A stretch of 64,000 nucleotides of DNA, from assembly GCF_030944625.1 (NCBI RefSeq), contig NZ_JAUSXY010000001.1, positions 2,232,001-2,296,000 of the forward strand, in the 5' to 3' direction. The position numbers and the translations under genes were made by a program. The notes under the pieces are model-generated. The model saw nothing but the letters and a program-made list of their open reading frames with translations. It had not been told where the DNA came from and ran no database searches. Source of the stretch: Arthrobacter sp. SLBN-112. GTDB taxonomy: Bacteria; Actinomycetota; Actinomycetes; Actinomycetales; Micrococcaceae. Shown here one piece after another: positions 44,854-53,335 of the stretch. Numbering within the stretch: the stretch's first letter is position 1; each line of letters opens with the position of its first letter.

Positions 44854-45552
44854 CTAGCGTTCATTGGTGGAATGGCCGGGCTTAACCCGGGGAATCTGCT
44901 GGGTACGGGGCCCGCGCTGCCGGTCCCGCTGCTCACGCAGTTTGTCCTTTACCTTGTCCCGGGGCGACTCATGCGAACCGTGGCCGGAGTCGTCGTGCGT
45001 CCGGAGTTCCTCTTGTGCCTCCAGCATGTCCTCAAGGAGTGAGCGCAGCTCTGCCCTGACGTAGTCGCGGGTGGCAACCTCACGCAGCGCGATCCGCAGG
45101 GAAGCAAGTTCGCGGGTGAGGTATTCAGTATCGGACAGGTTGCGTTCCGCGCGTTGCCTGTCCTGCTGCAGCGATACGCGGTCACGGTCGTCCTGCCGGT
45201 TCTGGGCGAGCAGCAGCAGGGGCGCCGCGTAGGAGGCCTGGAGCGAGAGCATCAGGGTCAGCAGGGTGAAGCCGAGGTCCCTTGAGTCGAACTGCCACTC
45301 CGCAGGGGCCCAGGTGTTCCAGCCCAGCCAGAAGATGCAGAAAATCGTCATGTACACCAGGAACTGCGGTGTACCCATGAACCGGGCAAAACCCTCGGTG
45401 GCGTGCCCGAAGGCGTCAGGGTCGGGGCGGAACGTTGGCAGGATCCGCTGCCGGCCGCTCAGTGGCGTGTCAAGACTGCCTTTCGCTTCCGCTTTGGCCA
45501 CGTTCCGCTGGGTGGGGTTCTTCGGAGCGCTGTTATCAGCCAATGCGGCCAC
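44854..45552 (-). CDS. DUF1003 membrane protein
   Basis: 232 aa. N-terminal basic region, two membrane helices around residues 65-86 and 95-115 (FLVYMTIFCIFWLGWNTWAP; LGFTLLTLMLSLQASYAAP) of DUF1003, then a long coiled coil and a highly charged C-terminal tail. The start (GTG 45552) overlaps the end of the MgtE-like gene by 17 bp; the two are translationally coupled and probably work together. Confidence 0.88.
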   Translation of the reverse strand: MAALADNSAPKNPTQRNVAKAEAKGSLDTPLSGRQRILPTFRPDPDAFGHATEGFARFMGTPQFLVYMTIFCIFWLGWNTWAPAEWQFDSRDLGFTLLTLMLSLQASYAAPLLLLAQNRQDDRDRVSLQQDRQRAERNLSDTEYLTRELASLRIALREVATRDYVRAELRSLLEDMLEAQEELRTHDDSGHGSHESPRDKVKDKLREQRDRQRGPRTQQIPRVKPGHSTNER

Positions 45553-46819
45553 CGAGCCTTCTTATCGGGGCTTCGCCATCATGGGCGCGCCAGTCGTCCG
45601 GCAACAAGTGATCCAATACGTCATCAACAGTCACCGCCCCCACGAGCCGGCCGGCGTCATTGACCACCGGGAGGGAGTTCAGGTTATAGGTGGCCAGGGT
45701 CCGGGCCACCTCGCTGATGTGGGCCTGGTCTGACAACGGCTCAAGGTTCTTGTCCACGAGGTTTCCCAACGCCTCGAACGGCGGGAAACGGAGCAGCTGC
45801 TGGATGTGCACCACGCCCAGGAAACGGCCCGTGGGCGTTTCCAGCGGCGGCCTGGCAATGAAGATCGACGACGCAAGCGCGGGGGAGAGCTCCTCGCGCC
45901 GGACGTGGGCCAGGGCCTCGGCCACGGTTGCTTCGGGCGGCAGGATAACGGGCACGGGCGTCATCAGGCCGCCCGCGGTGTCCTCGTCGTATTCGAGCAG
46001 GCGGCGCACGTCCTCGGCGCCTTCGGGTTCCATCAGCTGCAGCAGTTCCTCGGCCTGGGCGGAGGGGAGCTCACCAAGGAGGTCCGCGGCGTCGTCAGGA
46101 TCCATCTCTTCGAGGACGTCGGCGGCGCGCTGGACATCCAGCGCGGAGAGGATTTCCACCTGGTCGTCCTCCGGCAGTTCCTGGAGGACGTCTGCCAGCC
46201 GCTCGTCCTGAAGTTCGCTTGCCACCTCGAAGCGGCGCTTGTCGCTCATCTCCTGAAGAGCCTCGGCGAAGTCCGCCGGCTTGAGGTCCTCGTGGTTGGC
46301 CACGAACTGGGTGGCTGCCTGCGGCTCGGTGCGCGGACCCTGTTGGGCGTCGGCCCAGTCAATGATCAGGGTCTCGTTGCGGCGCAGCCGGCTGAGCGGG
46401 GACAGCGAGTGTCCGCGGCGGACAAAGAGCTTGCTGACGAACCAGTCCCGGGACCGGTGCTGGTCCATGGCGATGTCTTCAATCGTGGCGTCGCCGCTGC
46501 CGTCCCGCAGCGTGACCCGCCGGTCGAACATCTCCGCCACCACCAGCGTTTCCGCTCCGCGCTGTTCGAACCGGCGCAGGTTGACCAGGCCGGTGCAGAT
46601 GATCTGTGTCTGGTCGATCGAGGTGATGCGGGTCATGGGCACGAAGACGCGTTTCTTCCCCGGAACTTCCACCACGATACCCACCACGTGCGGCGCTCCC
46701 TGGGTTCCCCGGGACAGCACAACAACATCGCGCAGCCGGCCCAGGCGGTCGCCCAAGGGGTCGAAGACATCCAGGCCCAGGAGGCGTGCCACGAAGACAC
46801 GGGTAGGTGTTGTGCTCAC
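45536..46819 (-). CDS. PRC-barrel / MgtE_N / CBS-pair protein without channel domain
   Basis: About 427 aa; tandem GTG codons at 46822 and 46819 are the possible starts. N-terminal PRC-barrel-like domain (residues 5-75), MgtE N-terminal superhelix (FAEALQEMSDKRRFEVASEL... DPDDAADLLGELP), then a CBS pair that senses Mg2+/adenosyl ligands. The five-helix MgtE channel domain is missing, so it is soluble. Likely a magnesium or nucleotide sensor coupled to the DUF1003 membrane protein. Position corresponds to Rv1232c. Confidence 0.85.
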   Translation of the reverse strand: MSTTPTRVFVARLLGLDVFDPLGDRLGRLRDVVVLSRGTQGAPHVVGIVVEVPGKKRVFVPMTRITSIDQTQIICTGLVNLRRFEQRGAETLVVAEMFDRRVTLRDGSGDATIEDIAMDQHRSRDWFVSKLFVRRGHSLSPLSRLRRNETLIIDWADAQQGPRTEPQAATQFVANHEDLKPADFAEALQEMSDKRRFEVASELQDERLADVLQELPEDDQVEILSALDVQRAADVLEEMDPDDAADLLGELPSAQAEELLQLMEPEGAEDVRRLLEYDEDTAGGLMTPVPVILPPEATVAEALAHVRREELSPALASSIFIARPPLETPTGRFLGVVHIQQLLRFPPFEALGNLVDKNLEPLSDQAHISEVARTLATYNLNSLPVVNDAGRLVGAVTVDDVLDHLLPDDWRAHDGEAPIRRLGGRIG

Positions 46820-46896
46820 CACTACAGGCTACCGAGTCTGCTCTCTTTTAGCTGAATTTACAGGCAGCACCCATCTGGATGGGCAAGAATGGGTGT

Positions 46897-47874
46897 ATGT
46901 CCAACATATTTGGTGCTCCCAAGACCGGCGGCCCCAACGGACCGGATGACGCCCGGGCCGTACCCACCGGTGACACCGTAGGCTCCTACACCTCCTATCT
47001 CGACGCCCAGAAGGCGGTTGACTACCTGGCGGACCAGCAGTTCCCGGTCCAGATGGTGTCCATCGTGGGCAATGAACTGAAGATGGTGGAGCGGGTGACG
47101 GGGCGCCTGAGTTACCCCAGGGTGGCCCTTTCGGGTGCCCTGAGCGGCATGTGGTTCGGCCTGTTCGTAGGGGTCATGCTGTCCTTCTTCGCTCCTTCGC
47201 CCGGCTACTTCTCGATCATGACGTCGGTGCTGATGGGTGCTGCATTCTTCATGCTCTTCGGCATCGTCACGTACGCGATGCAGCGGGGCAAGCGGGACTT
47301 CACCTCCACCAGCCAGGTGGTGGCCACGAGCTATGACGTCATCGTGGCACCCGAGGCAGCCCACGAGGCCCGCCGCCTGCTGCAGCAGCTGCCGATGTCC
47401 CGCTCGGACGCGGCGTCCGGCCATGGCCCATACACACAGCATGATTACTACAACCAGCCGTACCAGCAGCAGCACCAGCCCGGTGAGGAGCAGCACCCGG
47501 GCCAGGGCCCGGACCGGCCTGCCGGCTGGACCGATCCCTATGGCCAGCGGCCGCCTGCCGCGCCGGCGCAGGAAGGCCATGGTTACCCGGACGCCGAAAG
47601 CCAGCAGCAGGTTGGACAGCAGCACGACGACGGGCAGCAGCAGCCGGCGCAGCCGGTCAGGGCGGTGCGTTACCCCGACCTGCCGGATGGCCGCCCGCAG
47701 TATGGCGTCCGGCTGCCGCAGGGCCCCGCGGCCGACGACGCGCAGCACGGCTCAGCCGCCCCGGAAGACACCCACGAGGCGGCCGCCCACTCCGCCACGG
47801 GACACAACCCGGAGCACCCTGCCGGGCAGTACGGTCCGGATGACGATCAGCGCCGCGGCGGCAGCGGACAGTAG
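46897..47874 (+). CDS. YflT-type general stress protein with Q/P-rich tail
   Basis: 325 aa from the ATG at 46897 (MSNIFGAPKTGG). YflT/GSP17M domain (YTSYLDAQKAVDYLADQQFPV... VERVTGRLSYPRVALSGAL) with two membrane helices (near 80-100 and 103-125), followed by an unusually Gln-, His- and Pro-rich low-complexity tail of about 150 residues. Similar in location to Rv1234. Own hairpin terminator downstream. Confidence 0.85.
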   Translation: MSNIFGAPKTGGPNGPDDARAVPTGDTVGSYTSYLDAQKAVDYLADQQFPVQMVSIVGNELKMVERVTGRLSYPRVALSGALSGMWFGLFVGVMLSFFAPSPGYFSIMTSVLMGAAFFMLFGIVTYAMQRGKRDFTSTSQVVATSYDVIVAPEAAHEARRLLQQLPMSRSDAASGHGPYTQHDYYNQPYQQQHQPGEEQHPGQGPDRPAGWTDPYGQRPPAAPAQEGHGYPDAESQQQVGQQHDDGQQQPAQPVRAVRYPDLPDGRPQYGVRLPQGPAADDAQHGSAAPEDTHEAAAHSATGHNPEHPAGQYGPDDDQRRGGSGQ

Positions 47875-47934
47875 CGCCGCCGGGCGCTGCAGAGCGTCAA
47901 AGCGACTAACTTCCCCAACCAACAAGGGCCGTAC

Positions 47935-47979
47935 AAAAGAGCGTGGCCGCCGGACCCAATCCGGTGGCCACGCTCTTTT
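47935..47979. terminator. Hairpin between the stress protein and aminopeptidase P
   Basis: AAAAGAGCGTGGCCGCCGG pairs with CCGGTGGCCACGCTCTTTT with one wobble; a T-run ends the right arm, serving both convergent genes. Confidence 0.85.
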
Positions 47980-47994
47980 CCATTTTCGCCTGTG

Positions 47995-49569
47995 TCAGGC
48001 CTCTTCGGTCCGGTAGATGCCGGCCATCCAGTCCTCGATGTCCTCCGGTTTGCGCGGCAGGGCGGCGCTGAGGTTGAGGGGGCCGTCGGCCGTCATCAGG
48101 ACGTCGTCTTCGATCCTGACTCCGATGCCGCGGTATTCCTCGGGGATGGCCAGGTCTTCTTTCTTGAAGTAGAGGCCCGGTTCGATGGTGAAGACCATGC
48201 CTTCGGCGAGGATGCCGTCCAGGTACAGTTCCCGCTTGGCCTGGGCGCAGTCGTGCACGTCAAGGCCCAGGTGGTGGCTGGTTCCGTGTGGCATCCAGCG
48301 GCGGTGCTGCTGGCCCTCCGGGCTGATCGCTTCTTCCACGCTGACCGGCAGCAGGCCCCATTCAGCCAGGCGTTCGGCCAGGACCGTGGTTGCCGCCGTG
48401 TGGATATCGCGGAATTTCGTTCCCGGCTGCGCGGCTGCGAAGCCCGCGTCCGCGGCGTCCAGGACTGCTTCGTACACTTTGCGCTGGATATCGCTGAACG
48501 TGCCGCCGGCAGGAATCGTCCGGGTGATGTCCGCCGTGTAGAGCGAGTCCGCCTCCACACCGGCGTCCAGGAGCAGGAGGTCGCCGGCGTGGATCCGGCC
48601 GGTGTTGCGGGTCCAGTGCAGCACGGTGGCGTTGTTGCCGGAAGCTGCGATGGTGTCGTAGCCCAGTTCGTTGCCAACTTCGCGGGCGCGGGCGAAGAAC
48701 GCTCCCTCCACCACGCGCTCGCCGCGGGCATGCGTGAGCGCCCGGGGCAGGGCCTTCACAACCTCTTCGAACCCCTCAACCGTTGCGGACACGGCGGTCT
48801 TCATCTGCTCGATTTCCCACTCGTCTTTGAGCAGCCGCAGTTCGGAGAGCGCTTCGCTGAGTTTCTCGTCCAGGGCATCCAGGACTTCAAGGTCCAGGTT
48901 TTCCGGGTCCTTGGCGGTGTTATATCGGGCGGTGTCCACCAGGGCGTCAATATTTTCGTCCACCTTGCGGACCAGGCGGATGGAGATGCCGCCGATCTCC
49001 GGAGCGCCAACGTCCTTGGTGATGGCCGTCTCGAGCTGGTCGATGTGGGCGGTGGGCAGCCCCAGGCGGGCCTCGAACTCTTCCAGGGTGGGCCGCGCCC
49101 CGATCCAGAACTCGCCGGAGCGGGAGTCGGCGTAGAACTGTTCGGTGTCCCTGCCGGCCAGCGGCCGGAAGTACAGCGTCGCGCGGTGGCTGCCGCCGTC
49201 GTCGCCGTTTCCTTCCTCTACCGGGTCCAGGACCAGGACGGCGTCCGGCTCGTGGTCCAGGCCAAGACCGGTCAGGTGCGCGAATCCCGAATGCGGGCGG
49301 AAGCGGTAATCGCAGTCGTTGGAGCGGACCTTGGGCGGTCCCGCGGGGATGACCAGCCGTTCGCCTTTGAACTGGGCGGAGATCGCCTTGCGCCGGGTTG
49401 CGGCGTAGCGGGCGACGGCGTCGCGCTGGGGAAGTTCCTGGCTGGACGGTGCCCAGTTGCTGGCCATGAAGGCTTTGAAAGCGTTGGAACTGGGCCGCTG
49501 CGAGCGGTTGTTGACGCGCTCCTCCAGCGGCTGGGAAGCAGAATTCAGGGTGTTATCGGCATCGTTCAC
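47995..49569 (-). CDS. pepP: Xaa-Pro aminopeptidase (aminopeptidase P)
   Basis: 524 aa M24B metalloprotease, larger than the minimal family but typical for actinobacteria. Metal ligands in LLLDAGVEADSLYTADITRT (two Asp), MPHGTSHHLGLDVHD (His), TIEPGLYF (Glu) and GVRIEDDVLMT (Glu). Releases N-terminal residues before proline. Divergent from the PHP gene. Confidence 0.93.
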   Translation of the reverse strand: MNDADNTLNSASQPLEERVNNRSQRPSSNAFKAFMASNWAPSSQELPQRDAVARYAATRRKAISAQFKGERLVIPAGPPKVRSNDCDYRFRPHSGFAHLTGLGLDHEPDAVLVLDPVEEGNGDDGGSHRATLYFRPLAGRDTEQFYADSRSGEFWIGARPTLEEFEARLGLPTAHIDQLETAITKDVGAPEIGGISIRLVRKVDENIDALVDTARYNTAKDPENLDLEVLDALDEKLSEALSELRLLKDEWEIEQMKTAVSATVEGFEEVVKALPRALTHARGERVVEGAFFARAREVGNELGYDTIAASGNNATVLHWTRNTGRIHAGDLLLLDAGVEADSLYTADITRTIPAGGTFSDIQRKVYEAVLDAADAGFAAAQPGTKFRDIHTAATTVLAERLAEWGLLPVSVEEAISPEGQQHRRWMPHGTSHHLGLDVHDCAQAKRELYLDGILAEGMVFTIEPGLYFKKEDLAIPEEYRGIGVRIEDDVLMTADGPLNLSAALPRKPEDIEDWMAGIYRTEEA

Positions 49570-49647
49570 GGCACCATCGTCTCACCAGCTTCGCGGCTAA
49601 GCGAACAGGTCCGGTGCCGGAGGTGCGCGGTCCACTAGTCTGGACAA

Positions 49648-50496
49648 GTGAGGATTGACCTGCATGCCCACTCCAACGTCTCCGATGGTACGGAGTCGCC
49701 CGCCGACGTCATGGCCTCGGCCGCCCGCGCGGGCCTGGACGTGGTGGCCCTGACCGACCATGATTCCACAGCGGGTTGGGCCGCGGCTGCCGCAGCCGCC
49801 GTCTCGAACGGGCTGGCCCTGGTGCCCGGCATGGAGGTTTCCTGCCGGACGGAGGAAGGCATCAGCGTCCACCTCCTGAGCTACCTGCACGACCCCACCC
49901 ATCCGGGCCTGTTGGAGGAGATCACCAAGGCGAAGGATTCCCGCCTGACCCGCGCTGAACGGATGGTCACCATCCTGGCCGAGGACTACCCGCTCACGTG
50001 GGACGACGTGATCCACCACGTGGCACCCGGCGCCACCCTCGGCCGGCCGCACATCGCTGATGCCCTGGTTGCAGCGGGCGTGGTGGAGGACCGCTCCGAG
50101 GCCTTTGCCTCGATCCTCACCTCCCGGTCGCGGTACTTCATCCCGCACTACGCACCGGACCCGGCCACCGCCGTCGAACTTGTCCGTGCCGCGGGCGGCG
50201 TGCCCGTCTTTGCCCACCCGGTTGCCACGGCCAGAGGACGGATCGTGGGGGAGCGGACCTACCGCGACATGATCGACGCCGGCCTGGCCGGCCTGGAGAT
50301 CAACCACCGGGACAATCCGGAAGAGGGCCGGGCGTTTTTGCGCCGGCTCGCTGCCAAGCACGGCCTGCTGGTCACCGGCTCCTCCGACTACCACGGCACG
50401 GGCAAGCCCAACCTGCTTGGCGAGAACCTCACTGCCCCCGACATGCTGGCACGGATCGAGGAGCTTGGCACCGGAGCCGCCGTCATCCGCCCCTAG
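49648..50496 (+). CDS. PHP-domain phosphoesterase
   Basis: 282 aa, GTG start. PHP motifs: RIDLHAHSNVSDG, LTDHDST, VPGMEVSC, and late GSSDYHGTGKPN with metal ligands. Class includes histidinol phosphatase-like and 3',5'-nucleotide phosphatases (TrpH/RNase AM). Its stop overlaps the stop of the convergent methyltransferase by 3 bases in a CTAG. Confidence 0.9.
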   Translation: MRIDLHAHSNVSDGTESPADVMASAARAGLDVVALTDHDSTAGWAAAAAAAVSNGLALVPGMEVSCRTEEGISVHLLSYLHDPTHPGLLEEITKAKDSRLTRAERMVTILAEDYPLTWDDVIHHVAPGATLGRPHIADALVAAGVVEDRSEAFASILTSRSRYFIPHYAPDPATAVELVRAAGGVPVFAHPVATARGRIVGERTYRDMIDAGLAGLEINHRDNPEEGRAFLRRLAAKHGLLVTGSSDYHGTGKPNLLGENLTAPDMLARIEELGTGAAVIRP

Positions 50497-51365
50497 TTTG
50501 GCCGGAATGACGTCATGGTGGCGTGCGCACCGAGCCTTTTGGCCATGATGTCGATCGCCGGCTGGTTCTGGTCCACGCACACGAACTTCCGGCCGAGCTT
50601 CGCGGCCACGGCGCCCAGGGTGCCGGACCCGGCAAAGAAGTCCAGGCACCAGTCGCCAGGGCGGCTGGAGGCGGCGACGACCCGGCGGACCAGGCCTTCG
50701 GGCTTCTGGGTGGGGTACCCGGTCTTCTCCTTGCCGGTGGGTGAGACGATGGTGTGCCACCAGACGTCGGTAGGCAGCTTGCCCAGTTCGCGCTTGGCGG
50801 GCGTCACCAGCCCGGGGGCCATGTAGGGTTCCCGGTCAACCTCGGCGCTGTCGAAGTGGTACTTCGCAGGATTCTTGACATACACCAGGATGTTGTCGTG
50901 CTTGGTGGGCCACCGGTTCTTTGCCCGGGCGCCGTAGTCGTAGGCCCAGATGATCTCGTTCAGGAAGCACTCCCGGCCAAAGATCGCATCCAGCATCACC
51001 TTGGCGTAGTGCACCTCGCGGTAGTCCAGGTGCAGGTACAGGGTGCCGTCATCGGCCAGCAGGCGCCAGGCCTCCACGAGCCGCGGTTCCAGGAAGGACC
51101 AGTAGTCGCTGAAGGCGTCGTCGTAACGGTGCAGGGCGCCCTTGATGGTGTCATAGGAGCGGCCCTTGAAACCCACCCGGTCCCCGCCGCCTTCGGCGTT
51201 GGCCACCATCCGGGTTTCCTGCCGCTGCTGCGGCCTGCCCGTGTTGAAGGGCGGATCCACATAGATCAGTGTGAAGGCGCCGTCCGGCAGCGTGGGGAGG
51301 TAGTCCGCGTTGTCCGCGTGCACCACCAGGCTGCCGCCGTCCGGCGCCCAGACAGTGTCTGTCAT
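50493..51365 (-). CDS. Orphan beta-class DNA methyltransferase
   Basis: 290 aa. Motif IV DPPFNTG (near residue 36) precedes motif I FFAGSGT near the C-terminus: the order of the beta class (N6-adenine or N4-cytosine), with DPPFNTG recalling type III Mod proteins. No separate target domain or restriction gene is visible. It lies between a helicase and a PHP gene in a housekeeping setting, suggesting a conserved regulatory methylase rather than a restriction-modification system. Confidence 0.85.
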   Translation of the reverse strand: MTDTVWAPDGGSLVVHADNADYLPTLPDGAFTLIYVDPPFNTGRPQQRQETRMVANAEGGGDRVGFKGRSYDTIKGALHRYDDAFSDYWSFLEPRLVEAWRLLADDGTLYLHLDYREVHYAKVMLDAIFGRECFLNEIIWAYDYGARAKNRWPTKHDNILVYVKNPAKYHFDSAEVDREPYMAPGLVTPAKRELGKLPTDVWWHTIVSPTGKEKTGYPTQKPEGLVRRVVAASSRPGDWCLDFFAGSGTLGAVAAKLGRKFVCVDQNQPAIDIMAKRLGAHATMTSFRPN

Positions 51366-51373
51366 CGACGCAG

Positions 51374-53044
51374 TTAGCCCTCGGCGCTGCCGGGCTGGTT
51401 GCCCTTGTCCGCGGCGGCAACCACTTCGCCGTTGCGGCGGCGCGTGCGGGTCCTGGGGCGGCGGGTGCGCGACGGCTGGTCGCCGTCGGTTGTGGGGGCG
51501 GCGGCTTCGGCGGCAGGCGCGGCGGAGTCGGAGGTACGACGACGGCGCTCACCCGAGCGGGCGGAGTCCCGGCCGCCTGTCTTGCCGGCGTCGTCCTTGC
51601 CTCGTCCCCGTCCGTCCCGGTCGCGTGAACGGGAAGCGTCGCGGCCGCCGCGGCTGTTCTTCTTGCCGGTTTCACCCAGGTCCTCAAGCACCTCGGCGTC
51701 AACGCCGGCCAGGGTCCGCTTGTCACGCGGAAGGCGGCCCTTGGTTCCTTCGGGGATGTCAAGGTCGGTGTAGAGGTGCGGCGAAGAGGAATAGGTTTCC
51801 ACCGGTTCGGGGACACTCAGGCCCAGGGCCTTGTTGATCAGCGCCCAGCGCGGCATGTCGTCCCAGTCAACGAACGTGACGGCGGTGCCCTTGTTGCCGG
51901 CGCGGCCGGTGCGGCCCACCCGGTGCAGGTAGATCTTTTCGTCCTCGACGCACTGGTAGTTGATCACGTGGGTGACATCGTCCACGTCGATGCCGCGGGC
52001 GGCAACGTCGGTTGCCACCAGCACATCCACCTTGTTGTTGCGGAATGCCCGGAGTGCCTGCTCACGGGCGCCCTGGCCCAGGTCGCCGTGGATTGCTGCG
52101 GCCGCGAAGCCGCGGTCCACCAGTTCCTCGGCCACCTTGGCAGCGGTGCGCTTGGTCTTGGTGAAGATGATGGTCCGGCCGCGCCCGCGTGCCTGCAGGA
52201 TACGGGCCACGACTTCGGTCTTGTCCATGCTATGTGCACGGTAGATGAGCTGGCGGATGTCCCGCTTGGTCAGGCCCTCATCCTCGGGATCTGCGGCGCG
52301 GATGTGCGTGGGCTGGGTCATGTAGCGGCGTGCCATCGCGATGACGGGGCCGGGCATCGTCGCCGAGAACAGGAGTGTCTGGCGGACGGCCGGGGTTCCG
52401 GCGATGAGAGTCTCAACGTCTGGCAGGAAGCCAAGGTCCAGCATTTCGTCGGCTTCGTCCAGCACCACGAGCTTCACGTTCTTCAGGCTCAGGTGCTTCT
52501 GCTTATACAGGTCGATCAGGCGCCCGGGGGTGCCCACCACTACCTCGACGCCCTGCTTCAACGCTTCCACCTGCGGCTCGTAGGCACGGCCGCCGTAGAT
52601 GGTGGTGATCCGGGCGTTGCGCTTGCGGGACGCCGTCTGGAGGTCGTTCGCCACCTGAACGGCCAGTTCACGGGTGGGGACAATGACCAGGGCCTGCGGG
52701 GCGCCGGGCACGGCCAACTTGGCGTAGCCGGGATCGTCCTGGCCGATGACCCGCTGCAGCGCCGGAATGCCGAAGCCCAGGGTCTTGCCGGTACCGGTCT
52801 TGGCCTGGCCAATGATGTCGTGCCCGGCCAGGGCCACCGGCAAGGTCATGGCCTGGATGGGGAAGGGGTGCGTGATCCCGGCGTCGGCCAGGGACTCCAC
52901 GATGTCTTCACGGACGTTGTAGTCGGCAAAAGACTTCTCCGCGATCTCATGCGGTGTCTCGTCCGAGATGATGGTCTCTTCCGGCTCGATGGTCTCGGTG
53001 CCGGACGCATCGGTCAGGAGTTGGTGGGTATGCAATTCACTCAC
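51374..53044 (-). CDS. DEAD-box ATP-dependent RNA helicase
   Basis: 556 aa, GTG start. Q motif and Walker A (AKTGTGKT), motif Ia PTRELA, motif II DEAD (VLDEADEMLD), motif III SAT, C-terminal motifs (ARGIDV, HRVGRTGRAG). A highly basic, Arg/Ser-rich C-terminal tail of about 130 residues follows. Likely RhlE/CsdA type, in ribosome assembly and mRNA decay; positional equivalent of RhlE/Rv3211. Lies 8 bp upstream of the methyltransferase gene. Confidence 0.92.
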   Translation of the reverse strand: MSELHTHQLLTDASGTETIEPEETIISDETPHEIAEKSFADYNVREDIVESLADAGITHPFPIQAMTLPVALAGHDIIGQAKTGTGKTLGFGIPALQRVIGQDDPGYAKLAVPGAPQALVIVPTRELAVQVANDLQTASRKRNARITTIYGGRAYEPQVEALKQGVEVVVGTPGRLIDLYKQKHLSLKNVKLVVLDEADEMLDLGFLPDVETLIAGTPAVRQTLLFSATMPGPVIAMARRYMTQPTHIRAADPEDEGLTKRDIRQLIYRAHSMDKTEVVARILQARGRGRTIIFTKTKRTAAKVAEELVDRGFAAAAIHGDLGQGAREQALRAFRNNKVDVLVATDVAARGIDVDDVTHVINYQCVEDEKIYLHRVGRTGRAGNKGTAVTFVDWDDMPRWALINKALGLSVPEPVETYSSSPHLYTDLDIPEGTKGRLPRDKRTLAGVDAEVLEDLGETGKKNSRGGRDASRSRDRDGRGRGKDDAGKTGGRDSARSGERRRRTSDSAAPAAEAAAPTTDGDQPSRTRRPRTRTRRRNGEVVAAADKGNQPGSAEG

Positions 53045-53335
53045 GGGGAGTTTCCTTATTCATTTGGGCAATGGCGCAGCCTGCTCGACGGGCCGGCCAG
53101 TCCTGGCCGTTCCGGAGCACGCTCGGGCGCGCAAGCAAATCCAGTGGAAGCCGATCGCGGGCTATCTAATGCTGGCACTGGTGACCAACGGGCAAATCTC
53201 AAGATCGCGTAGGGGCGGGCTTGTTGGTTTCAAATCAAGGAAATCAACGACCGGGCATCCATTTCTACCTTCCCAGTCTAGCCGTACAGGGGCGGAAACG
53301 CGGTTTCGGTCCGCCCTGCCGCGTCCGCCGGGCCC
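53045..53335 (-). promoter_or_regulatory. 291-bp leader/promoter region of the helicase gene
   Basis: No gene or tRNA is seen. On the minus strand, TAGACT (about 53275) and TTAGAT (about 53167) are candidate -10 elements. Both would leave a 5' leader of 100-200 bases, as often seen for cold-shock helicases. Confidence 0.35.

Noticed and set aside
53045..53335. Possible tRNA or small RNA gene in the helicase leader
   Set aside because: No cloverleaf, no GGTTCGA-type T-loop in a consistent position, and no terminator; treated as promoter/leader only.
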